Assembly (NCBI RefSeq): GCF_011752935.1
Contig: NZ_VWWO01000001.1
Location: 1,240,001-1,304,000, forward strand
Origin: Chitinophaga sp. Cy-1792
GTDB taxonomy: Bacteria > Bacteroidota > Bacteroidia > Chitinophagales > Chitinophagaceae
Direction: 5' to 3'
Length of the DNA: 64,000 bases
The notes under the pieces were generated by a model. It saw only the letters and a program-made list of their open reading frames with translations. It made no database searches and was not told the origin of the DNA. Position numbers and translations under genes: made by a program. Positions 7,844 to 17,563 of the stretch are shown in pieces (positions within the stretch are counted from its first letter, which is position 1; every line of letters starts with the position of its first letter).

Positions 7844-8782
7844 ATGAAAAGCTATTTCAGCACAAATCGCGTGCTGGCATGGGCATTCACCGGTATATTG
7901 ACGACCGGATTGTTCTTTGCCTGTAAAAAAGACAATAACAATAATAGTTCAACTACGAATCCACCTACTAATCCTGTTGGCAACAATCAGACAGATAATC
8001 AGGTGATACTGGCAGGCAGCCACGAAACGCAGGTAAACGCCATCTATGCGGATGTGTTTGCATCTGTTTCCAGCGCGTCTTCCGGCCAGGGCCTCGACTC
8101 CAATACGGCACGTATAGCTGTTGGAGATAAAAGCCTGCAGGCATCCGGCTCCTGCCCGGAAGTGTCAATGGACACCTATAGCGCAGGTGTATGGCCAAGA
8201 ACAGTAACCATTAACTACGGTACATCCTGCTCTTCCAATTCTTTTATCGGTGTTCGCGGAGGTATTGTTAATGCTACCTTCAGTGCTCCGCTGTGGTCTG
8301 GCAACGCTACCGTTACTGTAACGTTCTCCAATTACACGGTGAATGGCTACCCTGTTTCCGGTACCGTTACCTATTCCGGTATCAGCTATCACGCAACAGC
8401 AGACGGCGGACTTACCTATACCCAGAAAATCACTGATGGAAAGGTGAAACTGAACGATACTACCTATATCGTTTACAACACTACCAAAACGGTAAAACAG
8501 ATCGCTGGCGGTAAAACGCCTGTAAATCCTGGTGATGATGTATTCTCAGTAACTGGCAACGGTACTATCTCCAGCGCCAATGCTGCCGGTACAGTAGCAT
8601 ACAGCGCTGCTTTATCTACGCCTGTAGCCCTGGTGAAAGCCTGGAACTGCCAGTATATCTCAAAAGGACAACTGCAAATCGTTATTGGTACTGTAACCGG
8701 AACGATCGACTATGGCGATGGTACCTGTGATAATAAGGCTACTATCACTGTTGGCGACAAAGTGAAGGATATAACACTCTAG
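7844..8782 (+). CDS. Hypothetical lipoprotein
   Basis: A 312-residue exported protein. The signal peptide ends in a lipobox with C27 (context GLFFACKK), so it should be lipid-anchored. A low-complexity Asn/Thr linker (about 31-50) follows. The remainder is rich in Thr, Gly, Ser and Val with regular alternation, suggesting an all-beta domain, and has three Cys-containing segments (SCPEV, TSCSS, WNCQY) that may form disulphides. I do not recognise a named family. It is monocistronic with its own terminator at 8812, divergent from the TatD gene and convergent with the deacetylase. Confidence 0.75.
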   Translation: MKSYFSTNRVLAWAFTGILTTGLFFACKKDNNNNSSTTNPPTNPVGNNQTDNQVILAGSHETQVNAIYADVFASVSSASSGQGLDSNTARIAVGDKSLQASGSCPEVSMDTYSAGVWPRTVTINYGTSCSSNSFIGVRGGIVNATFSAPLWSGNATVTVTFSNYTVNGYPVSGTVTYSGISYHATADGGLTYTQKITDGKVKLNDTTYIVYNTTKTVKQIAGGKTPVNPGDDVFSVTGNGTISSANAAGTVAYSAALSTPVALVKAWNCQYISKGQLQIVIGTVTGTIDYGDGTCDNKATITVGDKVKDITL

Positions 8783-8811
8783 TAAATACTTATACGGACT
8801 AATAGTGCAAC

Positions 8812-8841
8812 AGGCAGTCGGGCGTACCGGCTGCCTTTATT
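8812..8841 (+). terminator. Terminator of the lipoprotein gene
   Basis: Stem AGGCAG-T-CGG with CCG-G-CTGCCT (8812-8821 and 8827-8836, one T-G pair), a 5-nt loop, then TTATTTTT. It is 30 nt past the stop and just before the convergent deacetylase stop. Confidence 0.75.
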
Positions 8842-8842
8842 T

Positions 8843-9463
8843 TTAGAGTGCCTTTAAGGCATACTTCTGCTTTTTGCAGAATTCCAGCACACGGGGAAGT
8901 GCATAGGATAAACGGCTCCAGGCCTTGGTGCTATCATGGAAAACGACAATAGCGCCCGGATTCAGCTTGAAAACAACATTCTGAACACAGGCCTCTCCGT
9001 TAATATCCACATCGAAATCACCGCTCAGAATGTCCCACATGATTACATTCGCCCCCGGGATCTTTTTTTTCAACATCCTGATCTCAAAAGGTGTTATTTT
9101 CCCATATGGAGGCCGGAATAGTGGAGAATCAATATATTCCCTGGCTTGCAGGATATTCTCAATATATTTGTCTGTACTGGTTTTCCATCCGTTGAGATGA
9201 TTGTGTGTATGATTACCCGTACTGTGGCCTTCTTCCAATATCCGCTGGTATATTTCGGGATATTCAATCACATTTTTACCAATACAAAAGAAAGTAGCTT
9301 TTGCATCATACTTCTTTAACTGGTCCAATACAAAAGGAGTAGCTTCGGGATGTGGTCCATCATCAAAGGTCAGGTAAACGGAGTTACTGCTTGCTGGCAT
9401 ATTCCAGATACAGCTGCTGTATATGGCTTTTATTATGCCGGGTGTTTTGGTCAGATAGAACAT
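8843..9463 (-). CDS. Polysaccharide deacetylase (NodB domain)
   Basis: A 206-residue carbohydrate esterase family 4 protein. Motif 1 is TFDDGPHP, which holds the catalytic base and metal Asp. Motif 2 is GNHTHNH, with the two metal His in HxxxH-like spacing. Motif 3 is RPPYG, and the motif-4 region WDILSGDFD follows. The length equals a bare NodB domain. An N-terminal hydrophobic stretch is weak, so the location is uncertain. It likely removes acetyl groups from peptidoglycan or another polysaccharide; the substrate is not determinable. It is convergent with the lipoprotein gene and divergent from gltX. Confidence 0.9.
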   Translation of the reverse strand: MFYLTKTPGIIKAIYSSCIWNMPASSNSVYLTFDDGPHPEATPFVLDQLKKYDAKATFFCIGKNVIEYPEIYQRILEEGHSTGNHTHNHLNGWKTSTDKYIENILQAREYIDSPLFRPPYGKITPFEIRMLKKKIPGANVIMWDILSGDFDVDINGEACVQNVVFKLNPGAIVVFHDSTKAWSRLSYALPRVLEFCKKQKYALKAL

Positions 9464-9583
9464 GAAAGAGGCAACATTTTACATGATATGTATGCAATAT
9501 ACTCAATGTGAATGGCAACGGGACAGGATTAAAAAATTTTAATCTGCTGATGCTAATTGCTGGAAGCCAATTCCTAAAACCCT

Positions 9584-9591
9584 TAACTTTG
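9584..9591 (+). promoter_or_regulatory. -7 promoter element of gltX, at the start codon
   Basis: TAACTTTG, a full TAnnTTTG match ending 6 nt before the gltX ATG at 9598. A TTG at 9557-9559 lies 24 nt upstream, slightly longer than the usual spacer. If used, transcription would begin at or within a base or two of the ATG, giving a leaderless or near-leaderless mRNA. Confidence 0.5.
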
Positions 9592-9597
9592 TCTCCT

Positions 9598-11166
9598 ATG
9601 AATCACAGGAAAGTTAGAGTGCGTTTTGCGCCCAGTCCTACTGGTGGCTTACACCTTGGTGGTGTGCGCACCGTTTTATTCAACTACTTATTTGCAAAAC
9701 ACCACAACGGTGATTTTGTACTTCGCATCGAAGATACTGACCAGACCCGCTTCGTTCCGGGCGCTGAAGATTATATCAATGAATGTCTCCGCTGGTGTGG
9801 TCTCCAGCCAGACGAAAGCCCTGGTGTAGGTGGCCCTTACGAACCATACCGCCAGAGCGAGCGTAAACCATTATACCGCGAATACGCGGATAAGCTGGTA
9901 GCATCCGGTCATGCCTACTACGCTTTCGATACCCCGGAAGAACTGGAAAGCATGAGAGAAAGGCTGAAAAGCCCTGAAAATCCTGCCCCTCAATACAATC
10001 ACATCGTTCGTGAGCAAATGAAGAACTCTCTCAATATGCTCGACAGCGAAGTACAGGAATTGCTGGCACGTAACACGCCACACGTTATCCGTATCAAAAT
10101 GCCGGAAAACGACAACCTGACCTTCACCGATATGATCAGAGGAGAAGTAACTTTCAATACCGGTCTGGTAGATGATAAAGTTTTGCTGAAAGCTGATGGT
10201 ATGCCTACCTATCACCTCGCCGTGGTAGTAGATGATTACCTGATGAAAATATCCCACGCTTTCCGCGGAGAAGAATGGCTGCCTTCCGCTCCTGTTCATA
10301 TCCTCCTCTGGAAATACCTGGGCTGGGAAAAAGATATGCCTGAATGGGCGCACCTCCCGCTGATCCTGAAACCAGATGGCAACGGTAAACTCAGCAAACG
10401 CGATGGCGATCGCCTCGGTTTCCCGGTATACGCCATGAACTGGACAGACCCTCGCACCAACGAGTTCACCAAAGGTTTCCGCGAACTCGGATTCCTGCCG
10501 GAAGCTTTCGTTAACATGCTGGCCATGATCGGCTGGAACGACGGTACTGAACAGGAAATCTTCTCCATGGAAGAACTTATTCAGAAATTCTCCCTGGACC
10601 GCGTACATAAAGCCGGTGCTAAATTCGACTTCGAGAAAGCCAAATGGTTCAACCATCAGTACATTCTCAAAGCAGATGAAGACCGCCTGGCAGAACTCCT
10701 GCAGCCTATGCTGGCAGAGCATGACATCCACGCCGATATCCGCTTCGTTTCTGATGTAGTTGCATTGGTGAAAGACCGTCTGCACTTACTTGCAGACTTC
10801 TACGAACATAGCTTCTTCTTCTTCGAACGTCCTAAATCATTGGATACAACGCCTGTTGTACCTAAATGGACCATCTATAAAGAGAAGTTTTTCAACACCT
10901 GGCTGAAAAATATCGATAAACTGCCTAAGTTCCCTGCGCCTATGGCCGCAGAACTGGAAGAGAGCTTCAAACAGCTGGCTGCTGAAATGGAACTCAAAAT
11001 GGGCGATGTGCAGCTGCCTTTCCGTATCATGCTCACCGGTGGCAAATTCGGTCCTCCGGTATTCGATATCGCTGCTACGCTGGGTATCACAGAAACCCAG
11101 AAACGTATCGCTATCGGTATCGATACCTATCGTAAAGCATGGGACGAAACCCAGGCAAAATCCTAA
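9598..11166 (+). CDS. gltX: Glutamyl-tRNA synthetase
   Basis: A 522-residue class I synthetase that charges tRNA-Glu. The HIGH-like motif is at residues 10-22 (APSPTGGLHLGG) and the KMSKS-like motif is K264-L-S-K-R268. The anticodon-binding domain occupies the C-terminal third. The start is ATG 9598, which places the RFAPSPTG motif at the normal distance from the N terminus. An ORF extension to 9508 would add 30 residues with no family counterpart. A promoter-like TAACTTTG sits immediately upstream. It is convergent with glnS across a 20-bp terminator stem. Confidence 0.97.
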   Translation: MNHRKVRVRFAPSPTGGLHLGGVRTVLFNYLFAKHHNGDFVLRIEDTDQTRFVPGAEDYINECLRWCGLQPDESPGVGGPYEPYRQSERKPLYREYADKLVASGHAYYAFDTPEELESMRERLKSPENPAPQYNHIVREQMKNSLNMLDSEVQELLARNTPHVIRIKMPENDNLTFTDMIRGEVTFNTGLVDDKVLLKADGMPTYHLAVVVDDYLMKISHAFRGEEWLPSAPVHILLWKYLGWEKDMPEWAHLPLILKPDGNGKLSKRDGDRLGFPVYAMNWTDPRTNEFTKGFRELGFLPEAFVNMLAMIGWNDGTEQEIFSMEELIQKFSLDRVHKAGAKFDFEKAKWFNHQYILKADEDRLAELLQPMLAEHDIHADIRFVSDVVALVKDRLHLLADFYEHSFFFFERPKSLDTTPVVPKWTIYKEKFFNTWLKNIDKLPKFPAPMAAELEESFKQLAAEMELKMGDVQLPFRIMLTGGKFGPPVFDIAATLGITETQKRIAIGIDTYRKAWDETQAKS

Positions 11167-11189
11167 CCGTATAGTCTATACGAAGTATA

Positions 11190-11232
11190 AAAAGAAAAGC
11201 GCTCTCTACCTGGTAGAGAGCGCTTTTCTTTT
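11190..11232. terminator. Bidirectional terminator between gltX and glnS
   Basis: Perfect 20-bp stem (11190-11209 with 11213-11232) and a CTG triloop. The arms begin with A-rich and end with T-rich sequence on both strands, so it can end both convergent transcripts. Confidence 0.9.
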
Positions 11233-11244
11233 ATAGTAAGCTGA

Positions 11245-12915
11245 TTATTTAGTTTTAGCTGTTTCTTTTACCCAGCTGTCTTTCAGCGTAACAGTTCTGT
11301 TGAACACGATCTTTTCAGGCGTGCTGTCCGGATCTACACTGAAATAACCCTTACGCATAAACTGGAACCTGTCGCCAGGTTTTGCCTGCAGCAGGCCTGG
11401 TTCTACGTAGGCGTTGGTAATTACCTGCAGCGAATCCTTGTTGATATAGGATTTGAAGTCGCCTTCTTCACTGTTAGGGTTTTCCACATTGAAAAGCCTG
11501 TCGTAAATACGCACTTCTGCTGTGGCAGCATGTGCAGCGCTTACCCAGTGAATGGTACCTTTTACGGTCAGGCCGCTGGTGTCGCCGCCGCTTTTGCTTT
11601 CCGGGAGATAGGTAGCATAGATGGTGGTGATATTACCATCAGCATCTTTCTCTACACTTTCCCCTTTGATGATATAAGCATTTTTCAGACGTACCATCAT
11701 ACCTGGTCCGAGGCGGAAGTACTTTTTAGGAGGGTTCTCCATAAAGTCCTCACGCTCGATATACAGGGTATTGCTGAAGTACAGCTTGCGGGTACCTGAA
11801 TTCGGGTCTTCCGGATTGTTCTCTGCTTCCATTTCTTCTACCTGATCTGCAGGATAGTTGGTGATCACCAGCTTTACAGGATCAAGTACAGCCATGGCAC
11901 GGTTGGCGGTTCTGTTCAGTTCTTCACGGATACAGAACTCGAGCAGGCTATATTCAATAATATTATCACGTTTCTGGATACCTACGCGCTCGCAGAGGCT
12001 GCGGATACTTGCCGGTGTATAGCCACGGCGGCGTAAACCACTGATAGTAGGCATACGCGGGTCGTCCCAGCCATTTACGATACCTTCTTCCACCAGTTGT
12101 TTCAGCTTACGCTTACTCATAACGGTGTAGTTCAGGTTCAGGCGGGCAAACTCGTACTGGTGGCTAGGGAAGATGTCCAGCTCCTTGATAAACCAGTCGT
12201 ACAGCGGACGGTGAGGAATAAATTCCAGTGTACAAACGGAATGCGTGATATTTTCAATGCTGTCACTCTGGCCATGGGCGAAATCATACATCGGGTAGAT
12301 GCACCATTTATCGCCGGTACGGTGGTGATGTGCATGTTTGATGCGGTACATCAGCGGATCACGCATATGCATGTTGGGAGCAGCCATATCTATTTTGGCC
12401 CGGAGGGTTTTTTCTCCGTCTTTGAATTCTCCTTTACGCATACGCTCGAACAGGTCCAGGTTTTCATCTACAGAACGGCTTCTGGCCGGACTATTGGTAC
12501 CTGGCGTGGTAGGCGTACCTTTCATGGCAGCAATTTCTTCTGCAGTAGCATCTTCCACATATGCCAGCCCTTTTTTGATCAGCTCCACCGCATATTGGTA
12601 CAGTTGCTCAAAATAATCGGAGGCATACAGCTCTTTCTCCCATTCAAATCCCAACCAGCGGATATCTGCTTTGATAGATTCCACATATTCCGTGTCCTCA
12701 GTTACCGGGTTGGTATCATCGAAACGGAGATTGGTTTTACCATTGTATTTCTGAGCCAGGCCGAAGTTCAGACATATCGACTTGGCATGACCTATATGCA
12801 GGTAGCCGTTGGGTTCTGGTGGAAAACGTGTAAGCACACGGCCTCCTGTGGCCCCACTGGCCAGATCTTCTTCTACTATTTGTTCTAAAAAATTGAGTGA
12901 CCTTTCTTCGCTCAT
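11245..12915 (-). CDS. glnS: Glutaminyl-tRNA synthetase
   Basis: A 556-residue class I synthetase. The HIGH motif is near residue 40 (context [10 protein letters not shown]) and the KMSKS-type motif is V-M266-S-K-R269. The C-terminal half has the two beta-barrel anticodon domains typical of GlnRS. The DDTNP motif and length match bacterial GlnRS. Its presence indicates direct charging of tRNA-Gln rather than the GatCAB route, though a gat operon elsewhere cannot be excluded. A TACATTTG promoter element lies 20 nt upstream. The gene is divergent from the barrel protein at 13199. Confidence 0.97.
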   Translation of the reverse strand: MSEERSLNFLEQIVEEDLASGATGGRVLTRFPPEPNGYLHIGHAKSICLNFGLAQKYNGKTNLRFDDTNPVTEDTEYVESIKADIRWLGFEWEKELYASDYFEQLYQYAVELIKKGLAYVEDATAEEIAAMKGTPTTPGTNSPARSRSVDENLDLFERMRKGEFKDGEKTLRAKIDMAAPNMHMRDPLMYRIKHAHHHRTGDKWCIYPMYDFAHGQSDSIENITHSVCTLEFIPHRPLYDWFIKELDIFPSHQYEFARLNLNYTVMSKRKLKQLVEEGIVNGWDDPRMPTISGLRRRGYTPASIRSLCERVGIQKRDNIIEYSLLEFCIREELNRTANRAMAVLDPVKLVITNYPADQVEEMEAENNPEDPNSGTRKLYFSNTLYIEREDFMENPPKKYFRLGPGMMVRLKNAYIIKGESVEKDADGNITTIYATYLPESKSGGDTSGLTVKGTIHWVSAAHAATAEVRIYDRLFNVENPNSEEGDFKSYINKDSLQVITNAYVEPGLLQAKPGDRFQFMRKGYFSVDPDSTPEKIVFNRTVTLKDSWVKETAKTK

Positions 12916-12934
12916 AAGAATATAAATGTGTCTG

Positions 12935-12942
12935 CAAATGTA
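12935..12942 (-). promoter_or_regulatory. -7 promoter element of glnS
   Basis: TACATTTG on the minus strand, a full TAnnTTTG match, 19 nt upstream of the glnS ATG. Nineteen nt further upstream the triplet is CTG rather than TTG. Confidence 0.55.
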
Positions 12943-13198
12943 AGGAATAGTGCTTAGCTTTCAGCTATTCATTATCCTGTTGGATATGGATAAGCCCAGC
13001 CTTCACATATTTCCCGGAATATATAATAATTAATTTTATTTTGATGTCCCCGGGAAGAAAAAATAGCATAGAAAAAACACGATTGACAGTCGCTCCCGGA
13101 AATTTTTTAAAAAATTATCTTGTAGCCGTAACTTTTTGATTTTCGGGTCGTCTTCTGATCAGATACATCATAATTATACTTAAATAAACCCGCCATTT

Positions 13199-14050
13199 AT
13201 GACGACCAAATCGATACCTGTACTCCTGTTGCTGCTGCTGTTGGCCACTACCAGCACCTTTGCCCAGGAAAAAACTGATTCAACTGAAACCAGCACAACT
13301 AACGCAAACGATAGTACGATTACCAAAGAAAAAGGGCCACTCCTGAGTATCATATTTGGAAAATATCCTAAGTATCGTAAAGGAATTTACCGTACCAGTG
13401 GCGGGGATGTAGGTATCCTCTCCTTTGCCAATATGCAGAATAACGGAGAACATATGCGTAATATCCCGAGATTCTCCCTGTTTTTTAACGTAGGAACCAA
13501 CTATAACAAGGACTTCGGTCGTCACTTCGGCATCTTCACCGGATTCAATATCAAGAACATCGGCTTGATTTCCAAGCCTTACGATAGCCTTAAATTGAAA
13601 CAACGCGTCTATACCTTCGGTATTCCGCTGGGTTTCAAAGTCGGCGACCTTCACAGAGGTACCTTCTTCTTCTTTGCCGGTGCGGAAGCCGATCTGGCCT
13701 TCAACTACAAGGAAAAACAGTTCGTAAACGGTGATAAAGTCCACAAATTTAATGAGTGGTTCAGCGACCGTACCCCGCTGATTATGCCATCTTTCTTTGC
13801 CGGTATGCGCTTCGCCCCTTCTTTCGGCCTGAAAGTGCAGTACTACCCGCAGAATTTCTTCAATAAAGATTTTAAAGAAACAGATAAACTTTCCGGCAAC
13901 GCCGTTTACCCATACAAAAACCTGGATGCCAAGCTGTTCTTCGTAACACTCAGCTACAATTTCAACAGCCATGTATACAGGTATGCACATAAAAAGACCA
14001 ACTATGTACGCTTCAAAAGCGGCAACGCCAAAATGGAAGTAGAATACTAA
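13199..14050 (+). CDS. Outer-membrane beta-barrel-like protein
   Basis: A 283-residue exported protein. The signal peptide has a long Leu-rich core (about 8-18) and probable cleavage after TFA. A short Thr/Ser/Asn linker follows. The rest has alternating hydrophobic segments ending in aromatic residues (e.g. RFSLFFNVG, LFFVTLSYNF) as in outer-membrane barrels of the Bacteroidota porin-like group. No plug or OmpA domain. The function is unknown. It is monocistronic, with a 283-nt upstream gap shared with glnS and its own terminator at 14076. Confidence 0.75.
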   Translation: MTTKSIPVLLLLLLLATTSTFAQEKTDSTETSTTNANDSTITKEKGPLLSIIFGKYPKYRKGIYRTSGGDVGILSFANMQNNGEHMRNIPRFSLFFNVGTNYNKDFGRHFGIFTGFNIKNIGLISKPYDSLKLKQRVYTFGIPLGFKVGDLHRGTFFFFAGAEADLAFNYKEKQFVNGDKVHKFNEWFSDRTPLIMPSFFAGMRFAPSFGLKVQYYPQNFFNKDFKETDKLSGNAVYPYKNLDAKLFFVTLSYNFNSHVYRYAHKKTNYVRFKSGNAKMEVEY

Positions 14051-14075
14051 TACGAATGCCCTCACCCCAAAATAG

Positions 14076-14103
14076 ACCAGCCGTAAATCCGGCTGGTTTT
14101 TTT
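14076..14103 (+). terminator. Terminator of the 13199 barrel gene
   Basis: Perfect 8-bp stem ACCAGCCG/CGGCTGGT with a 6-nt loop, followed by six T residues. It is 25 nt past the stop. Confidence 0.9.
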
Positions 14104-14154
14104 ATGCCTCCGCGGAAAATTTCTTAATATTGGATACACTAAAAATGTAGACGC

Positions 14155-14931
14155 ATGTACCAGACAATCAGCACCAAACTGGAAGATAATACGCTCATTA
14201 TTACCATCAACCGCCCGGATAAGATGAATGCCCTCAACCAGACCGTCATGACGGAACTGGCCCTGGCTATTGATGAAGTATATAGTAAAAAAGAAGTAAA
14301 GAGCGCCATCATCACCGGTTCCGGCGAGAAGGCTTTTGTTGCCGGTGCGGATATTTCAGAATTCCTTCAACTCACGCCTTCAGAAGGGGAAGAACTGGCA
14401 TCCAAAGGTCATGTGGTCTTCCATCGTATAGAAAATTGCCCTAAACCAATAGTGGCCGCCGTGAATGGCTTCGCCCTGGGAGGCGGTTGTGAGCTGGCCA
14501 TGGCCTGCCATTTCCGTATTGCCAGCGAAAATGCTAAGTTCGGACAGCCGGAAGTCAACCTGGGCCTCATTCCCGGTTATGGCGGTACCCAACGCCTCAC
14601 CCAGCTGATCGGTAAAGGAAAAGCCGTTGAACTCATGCTGACAGGCGATATGATCGACGCCGCAAACGCCTTCCAATGGGGATTGGTGAATCATATCACC
14701 CCCCTGGCCGATCTTCTCCCTAAAGCTAAATCCCTGCTCGCTAAAATCCATACAAAAGCACCCCTGGCCGTTGCCAGGGTCATCAAATGCGTAAATGCTG
14801 CCATCGATAAAGAACAAAATGGCTTCGAACTGGAAATTGAAGAATTCGCGGCATGCTTTGCTACGCAAGACCTTAAAGAAGGCGCCAGCGCATTTGTGGA
14901 GAAAAGACAACCGAATTTCAAAGGGGAATAA
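14155..14931 (+). CDS. Enoyl-CoA hydratase/isomerase family protein
   Basis: A 258-residue crotonase-fold protein. The oxyanion-hole region is AGADISEF (about 63-70). The two catalytic glutamates are present at the canonical spacing of 20: E113 in GGGCELA and E133 in GQPEVNLG. The motif GLIPGYGGTQRL follows. It likely hydrates trans-2-enoyl-CoA in fatty-acid oxidation or 3-hydroxybutyryl-CoA metabolism. The exact chain-length or branched substrate is not determined, and no other beta-oxidation genes are adjacent. It is 40 nt upstream of fumC on the same strand, which has its own promoter element. Confidence 0.93.
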   Translation: MYQTISTKLEDNTLIITINRPDKMNALNQTVMTELALAIDEVYSKKEVKSAIITGSGEKAFVAGADISEFLQLTPSEGEELASKGHVVFHRIENCPKPIVAAVNGFALGGGCELAMACHFRIASENAKFGQPEVNLGLIPGYGGTQRLTQLIGKGKAVELMLTGDMIDAANAFQWGLVNHITPLADLLPKAKSLLAKIHTKAPLAVARVIKCVNAAIDKEQNGFELEIEEFAACFATQDLKEGASAFVEKRQPNFKGE

Positions 14932-14943
14932 CCTGTAATTAGC

Positions 14944-14951
14944 TACTTTTG
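14944..14951 (+). promoter_or_regulatory. -7 promoter element of fumC
   Basis: TACTTTTG, a full TAnnTTTG match, 20 nt before the fumC ATG and 12 nt after the preceding stop. No TTG lies at the expected upstream distance. Confidence 0.5.
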
Positions 14952-14971
14952 TAGCCTTAAAAGTTTACGCT

Positions 14972-16372
14972 ATGGAATTCAGAATAGAGAAAGACACAAT
15001 GGGCGAAGTGAAAGTGCCTGCTAATGCTTATTACGGCGCTCAGACACAGCGATCCATTGAAAATTTCAAGATCGCACAGGACATCAACAAGATGCCTAAA
15101 GAAATTATCAAAGCTTTTGCTTACCTGAAAAAAGCAGCAGCACTGACTAACTTCCAGGCTGGCGTATTGCCACAGGAAAAAAGCGACCTGATCGGCCGTG
15201 TATGTGATGAAATCCTGGAAGGTAAACTGGATAACGAATTCCCACTGGTAGTTTGGCAAACAGGCTCCGGTACCCAGTCTAACATGAACGTAAACGAAGT
15301 GGTAGCTTACCGCGGCCACGTAGTTCATGGCGGACAGCTGACTGATAAAGAGAAATTCCTCCATCCTAACGATGATGTGAATAAATCACAGTCTTCCAAC
15401 GATACCTTCCCTACTGCCATGCACATCGCTGCATATAAAATTCTGGTGGAAACTACCATTCCAGGTATCAAAAAACTCCGCGATACCCTCGCCCAGAAAG
15501 CCGAAGCTTTCAAACATATCGTGAAAATCGGCCGTACCCACTTCATGGACGCTACCCCACTCACACTGGGTCAGGAAATCAGCGGCTATGTATCTCAGCT
15601 GGACCACGGTCTGAGAGCTATCAACAATACCCTGCCTCACCTCAGCGAACTCGCACTGGGTGGTACTGCCGTAGGTACTGGTATCAACACGCCTAAAGGC
15701 TACTCTGAAAACGTAGCTAAAAATATCGCTGACCTGACCGGTCTGCCTTTCATCACCGCTGAAAACAAATTCGAAGCCCTGGCTGCTCACGATGCTATCG
15801 TTGAAGCGCACGGCGCCCTGAAAACTGTTGCAGTAAGCCTGATGAAAATCGCGAACGACATCCGTATGCTCAGCTCTGGCCCTCGTGCCGGTATTGGCGA
15901 AATCCACATCCCGGACAACGAACCAGGTTCTTCTATCATGCCAGGTAAAGTAAATCCTACACAGTGTGAAGCGCTCACCATGATCGTTGCACAGGTACTG
16001 GGTAACGATGTTGCCATCAACATCGGCGGCGCTACCGGCCACTTCGAACTGAACGTGTTCAAACCGGTAATGATCTATAACTTCCTGCACTCTGCACGCC
16101 TGATCGGTGATGGTTGCGTAAGCTTCAACGATAAATGTGCGGAAGGTATCGAACCGATCGAAGCTAATATCAAAAAGCATGTGGAAAACTCGCTGATGCT
16201 GGTTACTGCGCTGAATACCAAAATTGGTTACTATAAAGCAGCTGAAATCGCACAGAAAGCACATAAAGAAGGTACTACACTAAAAGAAATGGCAGTGAAA
16301 CTGGGTTATGTAACCCCTGCTGAATTCGACGAATGGGTAGTTCCTGCTCACATGGTGGGTGATATCAAATAA
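14972..16372 (+). CDS. fumC: Class II fumarate hydratase
   Basis: A 466-residue, oxygen-stable fumarase interconverting fumarate and malate in the TCA cycle. The substrate-binding motif [10 protein letters not shown] is near residue 95-105. The family signature [11 protein letters not shown] is at about 318-328 and contains the flexible catalytic loop. Length and full-length similarity to the class II fumarase/aspartase superfamily are complete. The signature favours fumarase over aspartase, although the superfamily is close. It has its own promoter element and a terminator at 16394. Confidence 0.95.
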   Translation: MEFRIEKDTMGEVKVPANAYYGAQTQRSIENFKIAQDINKMPKEIIKAFAYLKKAAALTNFQAGVLPQEKSDLIGRVCDEILEGKLDNEFPLVVWQTGSGTQSNMNVNEVVAYRGHVVHGGQLTDKEKFLHPNDDVNKSQSSNDTFPTAMHIAAYKILVETTIPGIKKLRDTLAQKAEAFKHIVKIGRTHFMDATPLTLGQEISGYVSQLDHGLRAINNTLPHLSELALGGTAVGTGINTPKGYSENVAKNIADLTGLPFITAENKFEALAAHDAIVEAHGALKTVAVSLMKIANDIRMLSSGPRAGIGEIHIPDNEPGSSIMPGKVNPTQCEALTMIVAQVLGNDVAINIGGATGHFELNVFKPVMIYNFLHSARLIGDGCVSFNDKCAEGIEPIEANIKKHVENSLMLVTALNTKIGYYKAAEIAQKAHKEGTTLKEMAVKLGYVTPAEFDEWVVPAHMVGDIK

Positions 16373-16393
16373 GAGATATTTTTATCTGTATAC

Positions 16394-16428
16394 AAGGCGT
16401 CTCTACCCAGTAGAGGCGCCTTTCTTTT
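16394..16428 (+). terminator. Terminator of fumC
   Basis: Thirteen-pair stem AAGGCG-T-CTCTAC/GTAGAG-G-CGCCTT (one T-G) with a CCA loop, followed by TCTTTTT. It is 21 nt past the stop. Confidence 0.88.
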
Positions 16429-16461
16429 TGCTATCTTTAGTATAACTCAATACTAACGGAA

Positions 16462-17457
16462 ATGAATGTACTTTTCTATAGCGCCCAGCCCTACGATATC
16501 GCATATTTCAACAAAGCCAATGCTGCCTTTAATTATAATCTCCGTTACCTCGAATACCCGCTCAACGCTGATAATACCGCACTTATCAAACCCGGAGAAT
16601 CAGTCATCTGTGCCTTCGTCAACGACCACCTCGATGCCGGCATACTCCGTCAGCTAAAGGAAAAAGGCATTCAACTGATCGCTCTCCGCGCCGCCGGTTT
16701 TAATAACGTAGACCTGAAAGTAGCTGCAGAATTAAACCTGCCGGTAGTTAGGGTTCCGGCTTATTCCCCACATGCGGTAGCCGAACATGCCGTTGCTTTA
16801 TTACTGGGACTGAATAGAAAAATATATAAAGCGTATAACCGTATCCGTGATAATAATTTCACCTTAAACGGACTCGAAGGATTTGACCTGTATGGTAAAA
16901 CGGTTGGGGTGGTTGGTACAGGAAATATTGGCGCTATCTTCTGCAGAATTATGCTGGGCTTTGGTTGTAAGGTATTAGCCTATGATATGTTTAATAATAA
17001 AAGTCTGGAAGATGCCGGTGTAGAATATGTTTCCATGGAAACAATTTTGAAAGATGCAGATATTATTTCCCTGCATTGTCCGCTTACGCCGGAAACAAAA
17101 CATCTCGTTAATGCATACACTATTTCACAGATGAAGCGTGGTGTATTCCTGTTAAACACCAGCCGCGGCGGATTGATAGACACAAAAGCTGTGGTGGAGG
17201 CGCTGAAGAACGGACATATCGGCGCATTGGCCATTGATGTGTACGAACAGGAAGAAAACCTGTTCTTTCATGATTTATCTGATGTCATCATCCAGGATGA
17301 TGTATGGTCAAGGCTTATCACCTTCCCGAATGTAGTGATTACCTCTCATCAGGGCTTCTTCACCCGTGAAGCACTCACACAAATTGCTGAAACAACCTTG
17401 AATAATATTCAGCAATTTGAAAAAGGCCTGCCACTCACCAACCAGGTGAAGATATAA
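16462..17457 (+). CDS. D-2-hydroxyacid dehydrogenase (D-lactate dehydrogenase type)
   Basis: A 331-residue NAD-dependent dehydrogenase of the D-isomer family. The Rossmann motif is VGVVGTGNIG (about 148-157). The catalytic Arg is in LNTSRGGLID, a Glu lies in the segment around YEQEENLFF, and the catalytic His is in TSHQGFFTREAL. The NTSRGG and SHQGF contexts are characteristic of LdhA-type D-lactate dehydrogenases, so reduction of pyruvate to D-lactate is the likely reaction. It is monocistronic between the fumC terminator and the strong hairpins at 17486. Related hydroxyacid substrates cannot be excluded. Confidence 0.88.
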   Translation: MNVLFYSAQPYDIAYFNKANAAFNYNLRYLEYPLNADNTALIKPGESVICAFVNDHLDAGILRQLKEKGIQLIALRAAGFNNVDLKVAAELNLPVVRVPAYSPHAVAEHAVALLLGLNRKIYKAYNRIRDNNFTLNGLEGFDLYGKTVGVVGTGNIGAIFCRIMLGFGCKVLAYDMFNNKSLEDAGVEYVSMETILKDADIISLHCPLTPETKHLVNAYTISQMKRGVFLLNTSRGGLIDTKAVVEALKNGHIGALAIDVYEQEENLFFHDLSDVIIQDDVWSRLITFPNVVITSHQGFFTREALTQIAETTLNNIQQFEKGLPLTNQVKI

Positions 17458-17485
17458 AATAATCCCGGCTGCATTGTCTATATAT

Positions 17486-17523
17486 AAATTGGCCCCCCGC
17501 GCGTCAGCGCGGGGGGCCAATTT
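17486..17523. terminator. Very strong bidirectional hairpin terminator
   Basis: Perfect 17-bp stem (17486-17502 with 17507-17523) with a GTCA loop, mostly G-C in the middle and A/T at its base. It lies between the convergent dehydrogenase and TonB-receptor genes. T-runs next to it are short, but the A/T base of the stem resembles other convergent terminators here. Confidence 0.8.
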
Positions 17524-17530
17524 AAGAAAA

Positions 17531-17555
17531 GAATGTTGGCCGAAGGCCAACATTC
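17531..17555. repeat. Palindrome with GAA triloop
   Basis: Perfect 11-bp stem GAATGTTGGCC/GGCCAACATTC around a GAA triloop, 8 nt before the end of the receptor gene and 7 nt after the larger hairpin. Its core, GGCC-GAA-GGCC, has the same stem-GAA-stem design as two palindromes at 20728 and 20835. It may be a second terminator or a dispersed intergenic palindrome. Confidence 0.6.
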
Positions 17556-17563
17556 CCTAAAAA

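Noticed and set aside
9871..10785. Long open frame antisense to gltX (304 codons)
   Set aside because: It is the reverse frame of a well-supported synthetase gene, with no family motif; codon bias of gltX explains it.
12097..12888. Frame antisense to glnS (263 codons)
   Set aside because: No recognisable domain; it shadows a complete GlnRS.
15386..16264. Long open frame antisense to fumC (292 codons)
   Set aside because: Same explanation; fumC has full-length family similarity and its own promoter and terminator.
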